64,000 nucleotides of DNA from Gnetum montanum (taxonomy: Eukaryota; Streptophyta; Gnetopsida; Gnetales; Gnetaceae), in contig MNCI01035635.1 in the NCBI GenBank assembly GCA_015680685.1, forward strand, positions 116,966 through 180,965. Direction: 5' to 3'. The notes under the pieces are model-generated. The model saw only the letters and a list, made by a program, of their open reading frames with translations. It had not been told where the DNA came from and did no database searches. Positions 32,947 to 46,150 of the stretch are shown here, one piece after another. The translations under genes were made by a program, and so were the position numbers. The number at the start of each line of letters is the position of its first letter. The stretch's first letter is position 1.

Positions 32947-35450
32947 ATGAACATGAATCCAGATCAACCTTCCACATCAGTGTCTAACACATTTGACACC
33001 ATGATACACTCGAAGCATGCTGCGCTAAGCCACAAACAATACAATTTTATTTACACCAAAATTCAAGTAGGATTACTAGTGGATCACCTTGACCTAGAGG
33101 CAAAAAAAGATTATGAATGAGTTTACTAGGGCTGATGTGAGTCTAACCCCTCCTTTTTTGACATAATCCCACTCACGGAGTCCTACCACTAGCTATTATT
33201 CCAACTCATTCATGAAAATGAGCATGATGTAGGGACAACCTATGAGGAAGCCTCATAGGAGAAAGAAGATGAGTTTGAGGCCTACTTTGAACGTGAGAGC
33301 CCCCTTTACATTTTCTTCCAACAACTACTCCCTAGTATAACCCCTCCTATGTTCGGTCCACCTATCCTCTCAAAGATGGTGACCATGCCAATTCAACCTT
33401 CCTTGCAAACGACTACTACATTTGCCCAACCCTATGCTCATGTAGGGGCCACCTCCCAGCCCTAGATGGCTTAGGCATCTTACATCCTACTTGTCTCATC
33501 GACACCCATGGTGTTTGTCCAACCTAATTATGTGTGGCCTATCTCAGTCACTACACCCATCGCTCAGCTAATGCATCAACTAAACCTATTTTCTATGTCA
33601 TTAAACTGGCAACAATCATCCATTACAACATTAAACTAGGAATTACCATCCACTACGACATTAAACTGGAAAAATTTGCAATAAATAACCTGATTTTATC
33701 CTATGCAACCAATACAAGCCCAGCTAATGTAACCAACTGGCACATCCCTAAGCTTGGATTAGGCATTCCATCTAATTCAAAGCTTGATGTAGGAGATCAA
33801 CCAACTCAAGGCTACCTCCTCTAACACCATCAATGTGGTGGACTTCTACCAAAACAATCCCATAAGTCCTACGATACCAACTCTAACTCTTCCAACTAGG
33901 GTCCAATTGCCTCAACTCACCAAGTACAATGATGAAGGAGACCCCAATGCACACTTGGTCACATTTCGATCTGAGTGCCTACTCCTTCAAGCATGGCCAC
34001 ACACAATCATGCACATGTTCCCCATGACACTCACTGGCAAGGCCTTAGATTGGTATCGTGTGCTACCCAAGGCCTTAATCTCTTCTTTGGAGAATCTCAT
34101 AAGCTAGTCTATAACATGCTTCAAGTACAACATAAAGCTTGAAGCAATCCTTGACCAGCTCATGTAGGTCAAGCAAGGGCCCTTGAATATTTTTCTAAAA
34201 TTCCTACAATGCTAGAATGTTGCATTGAGTGAAATGCATGAACTCCTTGTAGAGATGCACCTACTAGCCATTTTGAAGGATGCAGTAAATGACTTTATCA
34301 AGTCCAAATTGTATTACCTAGCCCCAAAGTCTCTTAGCCAAGACTTTGCCCAAACAAAAGGTATAGAAGAGGTAGCCCAAGCCAATGATGACCTAGCCTA
34401 CATGGCCTATAGAAACCAACATGTGCGCAAGAAAAACTTAATAGTGGCAATAGTGGCCACAAGCTTAAAAGCAACCAACTGGGGCTCGATAACTAAGCAG
34501 TCCAAGGCCCCAACTCACAAAGTTGCTAACTCTAGCACCAACTTTCCTACATCGATAGGGGTCACCCCAAGCCCCAACTTTAAGCATAAGAATCACTCAA
34601 AGTATACACCACTATCAATGAAACCTTCTGAGCTACTTGAGCAACTCCTAAAAGTTGGATGAATCTAATACAAACACATATCGAAGATTATCCACCAAAA
34701 ACATGATAGGTAGTACGAATTACTCAGGAACCCCACCCCAACAATATTAAACAAGTGCCCAATCTCATAGCATTTCAAGTTGGACCAATACTATCATTAC
34801 CACCAACTGTTTGGTCACCGTACAAACAAGTATCATACTTTGTAGGATGACCTACAAAGAATGAGAGAATTGGGCCAATTGGTGTTCAATGCAGTGAGCC
34901 AATCCAATGCAGATGACATCCCTTATGTCATAAACTCCATCAGTGTAGGTGGAAATTCTAAACCTACACAAAAACCTTTTATGATTTGCATGCCTCCTAA
35001 CATGGTAGGGATCCCCTTAACCTCCATAAGCGAGAGGCCTCCCTTTATTATCAAAGTGCCACCTTGGGCACCCACAACATCCTTTGTGATCAAGGTTCCA
35101 CAACAACTATCCACTAAGATGTTAAATTACAATGATGAAGCAACAACAACCATTAAGAAACCTTTCATCTTCAAGGTGCCACACCAAGCTGGCCCCGCAA
35201 CAACTCAACCACCATTTATCATAAGGGTACCACAATGTGATGGCCCCTCACCTACTCAAGGCCCAATAGTGGGCAACGTCTTAGTCTGTCTTTCTTCAAG
35301 GGCCAACCCCACTAGAAACCTAGGTAGGCCTACCAAATGGCAACGTAAGAGGATAAATGAGTTTCCCACAACCCCTATGGTAGAAGCAAAGGTCATAATC
35401 AACAAGCAACAACCGAACGTTGGGGCCCTTACCCCCAAGCAAGCTAAGTA
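32947..35450 (+). pseudogene. gag: Element G gag
   Basis: Opens MNMNPDQPSTSVSN. It shares with H gag the capsid-like blocks YNDEGDPNAHLVTFRS, GKALDWYRVLP, FIKSKLYYLAP and SQDFAQTKGIEEV. The finger is degenerate (YHYHQLFGHRTNKYH near 34790). It contains an in-frame 30 bp tandem repeat at about 33598-33675. A repetitive linker of PPFIIKVP/KPFIFKVP-like motifs spans 34980-35230. Stops are scattered through it. Confidence 0.8.
33598..33675. repeat. 30 bp tandem repeat in G gag
   Basis: Three units beginning CATTAAACTGG/CATTAAACTAGG. The TTAAACTGG core is shared with other arrays in G and H. Confidence 0.75.
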
Positions 35451-35574
35451 ACCCAAGCTCAAGTCCCCTCCATAAGAGATTCATCCCTTAAGCCATATGA
35501 AGGAAGTCAAGGCCAATACAACGGCTGACAACAAGGACTTCATAGCTGCACTAACCTAATTGAAACAAACAATC

Positions 35575-36420
35575 AAGAAAAAGAACACAATGTTGAGCTT
35601 GTATGACTTGGTCATGACCTCATCTACTCATCGCTAAGCATTGGTCCAAATGTTGGCCTCCATTCTTATTACAAAGGGCATTCCTATAGATGAGACATCC
35701 ATCTATGCAACAATGTTACCCCCTATACCACAAGAATTTGGTTCAACATCCCTAGCATTCTGTAATGATGCAATCAAGGTCAACTCCAAATGAGGGGAGG
35801 TCACTACAACTCCACTATCCATTAGCATACATGTTGGGTAGTGCACCATCCACAGAGTGCATGTTAATGACGGTGCAACAACAAACGTAGTCTTGTACTC
35901 TATCATTGACAAGCTAGGTATGGTAGATGAAATTAGGCCAACCAAGATCACATGTCTAAAGTCCTTCAATGGATCACACATCATCATCAGGGGTATAATC
36001 AACTTAGCCTTTGTGGCAGTAGAGAAATTCTTCACTCATGCAAATGTCACTATCATAGAGGAGATGCTAGGCTACAACCTAATCCTAGGTAGGCCTTGGC
36101 TAGCTTAACTACATGTTGTCTTCTCTCCCATCCACCAAGAAATCCACTTTCCATAGGACAGTGGTCAAGTTATCATCCATAGTGATAACGCCTTCTATTC
36201 AAATATCCACAACATAGACACGGCGTAAGTGTCAAAGGTGGAGTTTCTTGGTGATGCACCTACAGCAACCAATGCAACACCTAAGGCTAACACATCTGAA
36301 CAAGTGGTTGAAGCCAACAACATCCCAGAGGATCCTATGTCTTGCATGCCCCTAATCCATGCCCAGTTAGAAAGTAACTACGTGATCAAGACTTTCCCTT
36401 GGCCAAAAACTTGCTAAGCA
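35575..36420 (+). pseudogene. Element G protease-like region, end of coding part
   Basis: LSLYDLVMTS, then VHVNDGATTNVVLYSIID (retropepsin loop DGA), VTIIEEMLGYNLILGRPWLA, and a tail ending FPWPKTC and a stop. The H counterpart is 19651-20490. Nothing resembling RT follows before the 3' LTR. Confidence 0.75.
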
Positions 36421-37260
36421 TCTACTTGCCCCTTGCCTCCATAGGTCTATGCAAATACACTCCTTCATCCTAATAGCCTCTCATACCCCACATACTCATG
36501 ATTTCACATCCCTTTGATGCATATGCATTGTGATGCATATGACAATCTCTTCACATCAACCATAGAACCCAAGGTAGATGTAACATAACTCATTCTATGG
36601 GGAGCCTCTATTGGCTAGTCAAAGCCCAAGTAGATGTAACGCAACTAATCCTAGGGAGGAAACACCTATCCTATAGACATGAAATAGTTGCATCAAAGCA
36701 AAGCCTATCTACTCGATGGCCTACACCTTGCAGCTAGCATTCAGTAGTAAGCTAAATCCAATGGAGGTTTACCTCATAGCAAGATAAAAAAGAAAAAAAA
36801 AGAAAGCAAAAAAAATCTCAAAGAAAATAAATATATAAAAAAACAAAGAGAAAAAAAGGAAAAAAGCACATCCCCAAGCAAATTGATAGAACTTTAGTTT
36901 CACGTTCGGCCTAGCCTTGGATCAACTTTGACTCTCTCATGAACACTTTGACGAGAGGTCAATGCTTCAGGGGTAAGCCACGTCATGCCATGATCACCGT
37001 CAACCGTGTTGACTTTTCATTTTACATCATGATCCATTGTTTGTATTTCATTTCCATTGTTTGCATTTCATCTCCCTAGCATTGCCCATACCCCTTATCC
37101 CTTACCATATCCTTATTTCCTTAGGACTCTTGAGCATGGTGGAACAACATCCAATTTGGTACTGATGAGTAATGTTGGTGTCATGTCTACTATGGTGTTT
37201 TGGAATTCTTTATCAACATCTCTCGGGTCACTCCTCCAAATGTCAACAAAGAGGGGTTGA
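36421..37260 (+). other. G 3' untranslated region and polypurine tract
   Basis: Non-coding. It includes an A-rich tract (36785-36870) and a segment homologous to the H 3' UTR. It ends in AAAGAGGGGTTGA (37248-37260), the polypurine tract, directly before the LTR. Confidence 0.7.
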
Positions 37261-38617
37261 TGAAACACCATCAATTTTAGGCTTTAGCACTGCAACTGAA
37301 AATTTACCTAAGTGTCAAAACTTAACAAATTCTTCCAAGTGTTGGTGCTACACTCCTAAGCGTAGCCAATGTAGCAATTTCTTCTAAGTATCCTTGCTAC
37401 ACTCTTAAGTCTAGCAAGCGTAGCCAATACTGGACATCCAATTTTCCAAAATTTGATCAAGTGTTGTGCTACGCTCCAAAGCATAGCTAGCATAGCAGTA
37501 CAGAGAAGCCTCCAAAAGCCTCTAGAGCTCAACATCAACCTTCACCTTGACTCCAACACTCCTCTAGAAAGCAATATTAACAATTTTCATTTCTCCTATG
37601 CTCCACAATTGTTCCAAATTATACCTACACTCTAGAGCATAGCGAGCATAGTAACCAAAGTTAGAAAATTTTCTAGTTACCTCTAGACTTAGAAAATTTT
37701 CTGAATTTTTCTCATAGTGCAACCTACCACACTATCACATGAAACTTAATTCATGTTTTACACTAACCCTAGTGCTATAAATTCCCCTAGATCCCCAACA
37801 TTTTAACTATTGGCATTCCTTGATTGTTGGCATTCCCCGACGGTTGGCATTCCTTAACTGTTGGCATTTCTTAACTATTGGAATTCCTTGAATATTGACA
37901 TTCCTTGGCAGCTGGCATTCCCTGATGGTTAGCATTCTCTAACTATTGTCATTCCCTAATGGTTGGCATTCACTAACTATTGACATTCCCAAGTGGTTGA
38001 CATTCCTTGGATGTGAGCATTTTTAAGCACCTGGAATTTGGCATTTTGGCATCTTGTTACTTAGCTTCATGGGAAAACCCAGAGCACATCACACTAGTAG
38101 AGAGGCACAGTTGCATATCACAACCCACTACATCCCCATTGCATCCCTGTAGAACACCCCATAGTACACTACATTGGCTAGGCCAATAGGTATGGTTCAT
38201 CATGGTGAGTGCTAGACTTCATGGCCCAACACCATCAAGACTATGATTGTGCTTCTACTGTGCTTGTTATACACTTTGTGCCTTTTGAGACCTTTTTGGA
38301 GTTAACTATGCTCCTATTTGGGGTAGTGTTCCATTTCTCTCTCCCATTTCTAGCATTTTTTTGCATTTTTCTGTACTTTTTCAAGCGCCATCATGTTGTA
38401 CTATGTATTGTTCACATTTGCATTTTGGCTAACCATGCCACCCGTTGGTTGTACCCACTACCCCAGTTTCAACTAACAAATTCCCTATTTGATCAACAAG
38501 CAAATTTAGAATGCTCTGCCTTTGTTTCCAGCAAGGCCCTCGCATGGAGGTGGGGTTAAGGCTATGCATTCATTGATTCCTTGGTAATTCTAGCCATCGA
38601 CATTTTTGGTCATTACA
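37261..38617 (+). repeat. 3' LTR of element G
   Basis: TGAAACACC to CATTACA, followed by AAGCT. It has a TATA box at 37776-37783 and the TTGGCATTCC minisatellite at 37808-38015. Confidence 0.9.
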
Positions 38618-38622
38618 AAGCT

Positions 38623-40392
38623 TTTTAATAGCTTCATCTCTTATTATTGTTGGGTTGAGGATTGCTTGTTTTTCAAGTCAAGCATGAAGTTTAGCAACCT
38701 TCACAACCAAGCGTTGATTTTGCTCTTGGGCCATTTCTTGTTGCCCCTCAAAAATGATGCATTTGCCCCTTGCATTTAGCAACTCTAACTAGGTTGTAGT
38801 GATGTTCTTTGAAAGATCAAGGATATCTAGAGTTGGTTACCTACTTCCTACCAGTCATTCCAGTAGTTGCTTATGTTGGGCTACATTTAATTTCTCGCTG
38901 ACCGTGCTTGCAGACATCTACACATCTTGGAGTGCAGATACATTTGGTACAAATGCTATAGGTGCATTCAGTGCTTCAACTACATGGTTAGCTACCACTT
39001 CTGCTACTATCTCCTACCCTTAGTGCTACATTACCAAGACAATTTCCTCTCCACCTTCCTCCAACCTCACCGAGAAAGTGGTGGCATTTCCAAGGATTTC
39101 TAGGAATAGATGATGTGTGCTAATGACACCATCACCTCTTGAGCATTAGGATCCAACCTCGAAGGTAGATGATTTCTTTGAGTAGAGAGAATGAAACCAT
39201 TCCTCTCCATCTAACTAACTATTTGAGCTACCTCATTAAGGTGACTCATTGCTGGTCAATACATAGATGGATCTGTCCCACTTGTTCTTACTTGCTACTC
39301 TTATTCAATTAAGAGTTGCTCTCAAATTTTTTGTAGATGCTTAAGGATAGTGCAAGCCTTTGGTGTTGTTTCCTGAGTGGGTAGTGATGGTGGTAGCTCC
39401 TCTTCTTTAATAGTTGATGGTGTTTTAGCTTTCATGATTTTTGCACACGAGGCCAAGAGAGCATGCCTGAGAGTGTCATTTGAATAGTGAAAAATACCTT
39501 CTCTCTTGCAAAGTTTCTTAATAAGGGACAGAAAGGGCAAGGTCTTCCTTCCACATTCATTCTTCTTAAAGCACTTCTCAATCTCCAAATAAATCAATTG
39601 TGGAAGGTTTATAGGAAATTTTTGGCTTAGAGCAGATGCTTGAGTGGAGAAAGTAGTCACTTTGCTTGGCCTCACCATTGGATTGAGGTGATAGGCCTAT
39701 GTGAGCATGTCATTGAAAGAAGGCCTATGTGAATGCACCATACTTCTTACGGTCCATCCCATAGCATTGCTAGGTCCACTCACGTTTTTCCTCGGGATCA
39801 CCTTTTGTTGATATTTTCACCAATTATGTTCCAATGTATGGAAACCCTAGTGCTTGTGCGATAGCTTTGGTTGAATAGGACACTTGAATGTCCTTGATTT
39901 TTACAATGGACCTTGGCCTTCAACTATTCTAGGAGAGATAGGTCTCTTCCATGTATCATTCCCCATTGGTTGTGATGATTAGCCAAATGGGAGAAGTTTG
40001 CAATTATGTTTTGACATCCTCTAGAGCTTTTTCCAAAAATGGCCCAAAGTTTATCTCTTAAAAAACTAATCTTTGAATCTCTTGGGACTTGATGATGTTT
40101 AGGTAGGATTGAGTTAGATTGACCTCAAGCCTTGCAATAGGTCTAGGTGCTTCTCCTCAATGAGATTGTTCTGTAGGCACTTCTTCCTCTAGAATTTGTT
40201 GAATAGATTCCACTTCAAGTTCCTCATGAAGAGGTCTGGTTGCATGAGTCACCTCTTGTTGTTGTTGTCCTTGTTCTTGCTAGCCCCTTCCTGATCTTGG
40301 CTTTGTTTTTTCTAGTCCCTTCCTACTCTAGGTCATTTCTCTTATGGTTTTGAGGGTTCTCCTTCCTGCAAATGTTTTTGTTTGGGTGCCAT
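38623..40392 (-). pseudogene. Element E extra ORF, N-terminal part
   Basis: The minus-strand ATG at 40392 opens MAPKQKHLQEGEPSKP. An uninterrupted piece at 39322-39678 contains INLPQLIYLEIEKCF and LPFLSLIKKLCKREGI. This arrangement resembles the extra ORF of Athila-type elements annotated as a putative plant transposon protein. It lies between integrase and the 3' LTR. It continues beyond the G insertion at 12994. Function is unknown. Confidence 0.55.
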
Positions 40393-42454
40393 TTGTAATT
40401 ACAATATAACCATGAATTAGCAATCATTGTGTAACCTTAAAACAATTGGAATACCTTAACTCTTGAGGGTAGTTATGCTTGGCTAAGTTGTTAATATGGT
40501 TGATTTAATTAACTCAATTGTTATTTCTATTTATGCCTTATCATTGATAAACCATTCCAGAGATTGTTGGAAGGGTTAACTTGGAAAAAGTTGATGTTTA
40601 TGTATGATTAAGGTTAAAAACCCTTGGGGGAGTTAGAAAAAATTTTGAAAATTGCATCAAAAACCTTAAGGTTTGTGGCCCCCATGATAAAGATCTTACC
40701 TCTGATAAGTGTAGGATCAAAAAATGGAGTGATTTAGACAAATGGTTTAAAAGTTATGGACTCTAGAAGGTTTTGGCCTCTAAAAAATTGAAAAAATTCC
40801 CCATGTTATGAGAAAATTGCAAAAAATTCCAAAGTGTATGGTAGTATATATAGTATTTTTGCATTGTGTTGACGAGGCCTCATCGATGCAGTTGTTGATC
40901 ACTATTGACTTTCACTAACTTTGGTCAAACTTTCAAATACAAGAAATTTTTTCGATGAAATTAGGATCAAATGAAAGGTTAGAAGACCAAGAATAGTATG
41001 AAATCATGAGAAGAGGATGTTGAAGTTCATAAATTTAAAAAAATGGAGAAAATTTAATTTAATGGATGAATGCAATGAAATATTAAGGAGAACTGAGCAG
41101 TTTACACAATGAAAAATATGAAATGTAAAATTGTAGTGATGTCAAAGGCAAGGAATATTAACTAATTAAGTGAAAAGCTATGCAAGTGGATCCTCCCCAT
41201 AGCAAGCTCAAGCCCTCTTTTCCCTTTCATAACCTCAACTAAGGAGTTAGTGGACATTGTAGTCGATTTAATGATCATGATAAGTTAAGGACCAACCCAA
41301 AATAATCCACTCAAGAATCTGAATATGTTAGACTAAGACATAGACCATAACATAGAACTTGGTAGTGAGGTGAATTATGGTAGCATAGATGGATGATAGA
41401 GAAGTTGGAATGGAGTTCCAAATTGAGGTCATAAGAAGTCCCTTATGAAATTGTGGTTAAAATGACCTGAGAAGTTTCATCCTTAGTCTAGGCGAAAGCC
41501 TTCTACTTTTAGTAACTTTGCATTGCCACTCTAAGATCAATCCACCCACTCAAGACACAAGAGTGTCCCCACAAGAAAACCACCATTCCACAAAGAGGAG
41601 AGAGAAGTAAGAAGTAAGAGAGAGAGGGCCTTAGTTAGAGGGGACCTTTAGACATAGGTGTATGTCTTTTGAGTCCCATAACCAGTGCTTGTAGCCCTTT
41701 TATTTGTCCAACGGGTGTGCTTTGAATTTCCATGATTTTTTTTCTTTTTTAAAATAGGAACCACACCATGCGAGGACGTATTTGTGTTGAATGAGTGCGC
41801 TTTGAATTCCCATCATTGTTTTAAATGATGGGAACTATACCATGCAACAATGTTATTTGTTTTCTTATCATTGGGTGGTATGGAATGGTAAGAAGTCTAC
41901 AAAAAAACACTTAAGCACTCAAGTAAGAAGAAGAGTACAAAGAGTATTGAGTCCCCTTGAAGTCACACCTTTTAAAAACCTTTGGATCCTTCCTAATTCC
42001 AGCACTGCCAAGGTCACTAATTGATTAAAAGTTTCTTTAATGAAAAAGGGACCTTAAATTCCCAGAATAAAGAAAACCATAGAGCTCATTTAGATGGTAG
42101 ATGACGTGGACTCACTGCTTGTTCCATGAAAAATAAACCATGTCAAAGTCATCGGATATCATAATTCAAAAATAGAAACCAGACATCGACAATCACACAT
42201 TAAGCATAAACCACCATTAGTAAACAACAACAACAACATTTTGTCTTATGACAATAAGGTAGATTTATTATGAAAAATGAGAAAATATCGCACTTAATCA
42301 AAAGAAACAAAATAAAGTAAAATAATCAAGAAAGTTTAAAGGTACTAAATATGGTGTAAATTTTACAAAAATTTGAAAATCAAAAAAATTTGTAAAATCA
42401 AAAATGTGAAAAACAAAAGGGTAGAAAACTAAAAGGCCATGGTACTGGTCATCA
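40393..42454 (-). other. E spacer between integrase and extra ORF
   Basis: About 2 kb with no recognisable coding sequence on either strand. Confidence 0.55.
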
Positions 42455-43690
42455 TGAATAGCCATCTCCCCCACAACTAAGTTGGAAGGAGGAGATCCAA
42501 AAAATAGAACATGGGTGTTCATCAATTGAGGCAGTATTTACACTACCTAATCTTGGTTTGAGGAAAGGTTTAATTTGTTGGATATTGACCAACTACTTTT
42601 TATTTGGGTTGTCAAGTTTGTAAATTATCATGATCCTAGAGGAAAAGGGTTGATCAATTATATAAGGTCCCTCCCACAATGTTTGAAATTTTGCCTTTTT
42701 AGGTACATGTCTGAGGTTCTAATAGAGGACCTTATCTCCTAGTTGAAACCTTACTTTCCTAATTCTAAGGTCATGGCATTGCTTGCTAAATGCCTTGTTC
42801 ACGTCATTCAAAGATAGGGCCACTAAGCAATTTTCTTCTAGCACATTTAGATTGATCAATATTTCCTTTTGTGCTAAACTTAGGTCAAGGTTTAGATCAC
42901 AGACTGTTGAGATTGTATGAAGTTCAAATTGAATTGGGAGCATTGGAAGTTTTTCGTACACTAACTCATGAGGAGAATATCCAATAGGAAGTTTCCAAGT
43001 TGATCGGTAAGCCCAGAGAGCATCATTAAGTGTTGTGCTCGAATCCTTTCTATATTTGCTAATGGTTCATGTTAATATTTTTGTAATCTCCTAGTTAGTT
43101 ACCTCTACTTGACCATTAACTTGGGGGTGGTAAAGTGTTATGAATTTATGTTTTACCCCCAAGCATTGCATTAATTTTCTAAATATGACACTTGTGAAAT
43201 GAGTTCCATTATCAAAAATTAGTGAATGTAGCATCCCAAGCCTATTTACAATATGTTTTTATATAAATCTAGCAACAGTGGATGATGTGCAATTTGTAAC
43301 AGCTGCTGCTTCAATCCATTTTGTGCAATAGTCAACTGCTACTATAATATATGCTTTCTTATCAGACATGAATGTGATGAGACCCATGAAATCAATGCCC
43401 CATATGTCGAAAGGTTCTAGTCATTGAATCCACTATTAAGGACCTTCCATATGAGCGATCATCCCCCCATCATGTTGACAAGGTTCACAAGACTTGACAA
43501 ATTGGTTGGCATCCCTAAAGATTGTGGGCCAATAGTATCCTTCCATCAGGATTTTTATGGCCATGCATCTCCCTACATAGTGGCCTTCACAAGGTCCTTC
43601 ATGAGCATCATAAAGAATGCATAGTTGATCTTTGTCAAGGACACACCAACAGATCAAGCCATCGGTACACACCTTGTAAAGATGTCCATT
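42455..43690 (-). pseudogene. Element E integrase
   Basis: The zinc part reads DAHEGPCEGHYVGR, MEGYYWPTIFRDA, VKSCEPCQ. The core has FDIWGIDFMG, LIFDNGTHF and NGQVEVTN, so D, D and E are all present. The C-terminal part is LGDKVLY, LWEGPYIIDQPF and LVNIQQIKPF. Several stops are present. Confidence 0.85.
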
Positions 43691-43699
43691 TATTTCTAT

Positions 43700-45420
43700 G
43701 AAGTATTTGACCTGATGAAAAAATTATTTCTTTTTCCTAAAATTCAAGTCTTGGAGCATCTTTTGAGTGAGAAGATATGTAAGCATGCCATTATACCATA
43801 TTTCTTTTTCAGGCATTTATTCATTTATTTCTCTAGTAAAGAGGAGTTTGTTTGGAAATTGATCAGAGAGTAGATTCTCCTCTTTGTTATCCCATATTAA
43901 GAGAGAAAGATGGTCAACAACCACATTCTTGATCCCTTTTCAAACTAACATAGTACAATTGAATTCCTACAAGATCACAAGCCATTGTATAACACAAGGG
44001 CTCACCATTGGCTTATTCATAAGGAAGCATATTGCATTGTGATCCATATGTACAAATACTTTGTAACCTAGCACATAATGTCAAAACTTTTCTAATACAT
44101 ACATCATTGCAATTAATTCTCTCTCTATGATTGTGTAATTTAACTATGCTCCCATAATGCTTTGAGTCAGGTAGTGGATATGATATGGATGTTTCTTATC
44201 ATCCATCTACATGAGCACTTCTTGTAGAGCATAGTTAGATGCATCTATCATGATATGGAATATTTTGGACCAATATGGTGCTCATAGGATTGGTGTTTCT
44301 ATGAGTTTCTCTTTTAATTATTGGAATGCATGTTCACATTCCTTGGTCCAAATGAAAGATGCATCTTTCTTTGTAAGTTCTACCAATGACTTTGCAATCT
44401 TAGAGAAATTCTCAATAAAGTGCCGGTAGTAATCAGTGTGTCCAAGGAATGACCAAACATATTTAAAGGTCTCTAGTTGACATGTTATTCCTTGGATGAA
44501 CCTTATCTTTTTTGGGTTTACCTCAATCCCTTTCTAAAAAATTCAATGCCCTAACATAATGCCTTCTTTGAACATGAGATGGCTCTTTTGCCAGTTGAGC
44601 CGTAGGTTTATCTCAACACATCTCTTCAATACTTGCTTAAGTCACTCCAAGTCTTGCTCAAAGGTAGCTTCATAGGTGGAGAAGTCATCCATGAAAACTT
44701 CAACACCACTACTAATTTGTTATTGAAGGATACTAATGACCAAGCATTGAAATGTTGTAGGGGCATTGCATAGGCCAAATGGCATCATACAGTATGTAAA
44801 AGTTCCTTAGGAACTCATGAATGTTGTCATGTCCTAGTCTTCTAGTGCAATTTGGATTTGTTTATAGCCACTATAACCATCTAAGAAACTATAATAAAAA
44901 TGCCTGGATATGGTGTTTAATACTTGATCCCCAAATGACAAAGGAAAGTAATTCTTAAATGTTGCCATATTTAACAATCTAAAGTTAATGCAAACCTATC
45001 ATTTACCACCCTTATTTGGTACAATGATGAGTGGACCAAACCACTCACTATCCATGATTGAATAGATAAACCCTACCTTAAGGAGTTTCTCTATCTCCTC
45101 TGTAATGATTTTCTTCAATTTGGGATTTAGCTACCTCTACAGATACCTTCTAAGCTTCATGGCTAGGTTAGTGTAGATGCTGTGCTGGCATATCCTTAGA
45201 TCAATTCTTGTTAGCTCTGGAAATGACCAGGCAAAGGTTGTTGACCATTTATTCATCATTTTCAACAACGTTTTCTTTTGTTTAGGAGAAAGGCTAGCAT
45301 TAACAATGACTAGTTTACCATTCTTTAAAAATGCATACTCCATTTTGACTGGTAAAAATTTTAGTTCTAACGGCTTCAGCTTGAAGTGATCAGGGATCTT
45401 CAACTCTCCCCAAAAGTTAT
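43700..45420 (-). pseudogene. Element E reverse transcriptase and RNase H
   Basis: Reads LPVKMEYAFLKNGK, FAWSFPELTRID, SEWFGPLIIVPNKGGK, YYSFLDGYSGYKQIQIA, MMPFGLCNAPTTFQ, then the catalytic box VFMDDFSTYE (FMDD intact at 44683-44694). RNase H motifs follow: FHIMIDASNYAL, IIERELIAMMYVLE and VFVHMDHNAI. The order fits Athila/Tat-type Pol. Stops every 50-100 codons. Confidence 0.85.
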
Positions 45421-45559
45421 CATGATCTTAATTAGAGAGTTGGGAATGGACTTGTTTAATTTTGTTCATGCCTTCTACATATGCACAAGTTAAGTTCTTA
45501 GTTGGCTCCATGCATACTATGTTGCTTTTTGAATTAGATATCAGTTGTAGGATACCCTC

Positions 45560-46150
45560 CTACTTTGTGGTTGTTGCGTACAAACACCTCTAAATATTAA
45601 CTTCATGTGCACACTAATTAGATGCCTTAATGTATGTGCTTTTGATTGACCAAATTTTTTGCATGAAATTGCGCCCATTATTACTATACATGATGCATGG
45701 AATACACTTCTTCTCAATTTTTCCTAACTCATTCGCCTTAGATATTTCAAGAGATAGGGCCCTTATACCCATTCACGCATTGACCGTGCTTAACCAAGCC
45801 CTTCCCATGATGATGGGAAAGTCACTTTTGTAGTTCTCCATCTATTTTACTAGAAAATTAGTAGGATAGGACCACCCACAAACTATGATCACAATGTCCT
45901 CTACTAATCCCAAAGCAACTATGATCGATTGATCTACTAATTTGAGATGGATATTTCTTTACTTAAGAGGTGGTAGGTTCCATTCCTTATACATATCATG
46001 GGAGATGAGGTTAACTATAGAAACAAAGTTAAGAAGAGCCTTGCATGGCTCTTGTCCAATAATCTGCAGAAAGATGAGCAAACTTCCTAGAACAAATCTT
46101 TTTTAGGAAGGTTACCAGGCTTGATCTACTTAGAAACAACATGAGTTAGC
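45560..46150 (-). pseudogene. Element E protease
   Basis: Minus strand: LLNFVSIVNLIS (degenerate DLGASINLM), LKLVDQSIIVALGLVEDI, SDFPIIMGRAWLSTVNA, matching Athila-type retropepsin. The catalytic Asp is not preserved in this copy. Confidence 0.7.

Larger units (their letters stand above)
13000..38617 (+). mobile_element. Element G: non-autonomous Tat-like LTR retrotransposon, carrying nested H
   Basis: It has LTRs 13000-14361 and 37261-38617. The 5 bp target duplication AAGCT is perfect (12995-12999 and 38618-38622). The uninterrupted target exists in element D (about 63537-63541). Between its LTRs G carries gag and a protease-like region, then directly a 3' UTR and polypurine tract. No RT, RNase H or integrase is found. 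It is related to H in LTR ends, leader, gag and 3' UTR. Thirteen of the first 91 LTR positions differ by hand count, so it is old. Confidence 0.9.
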
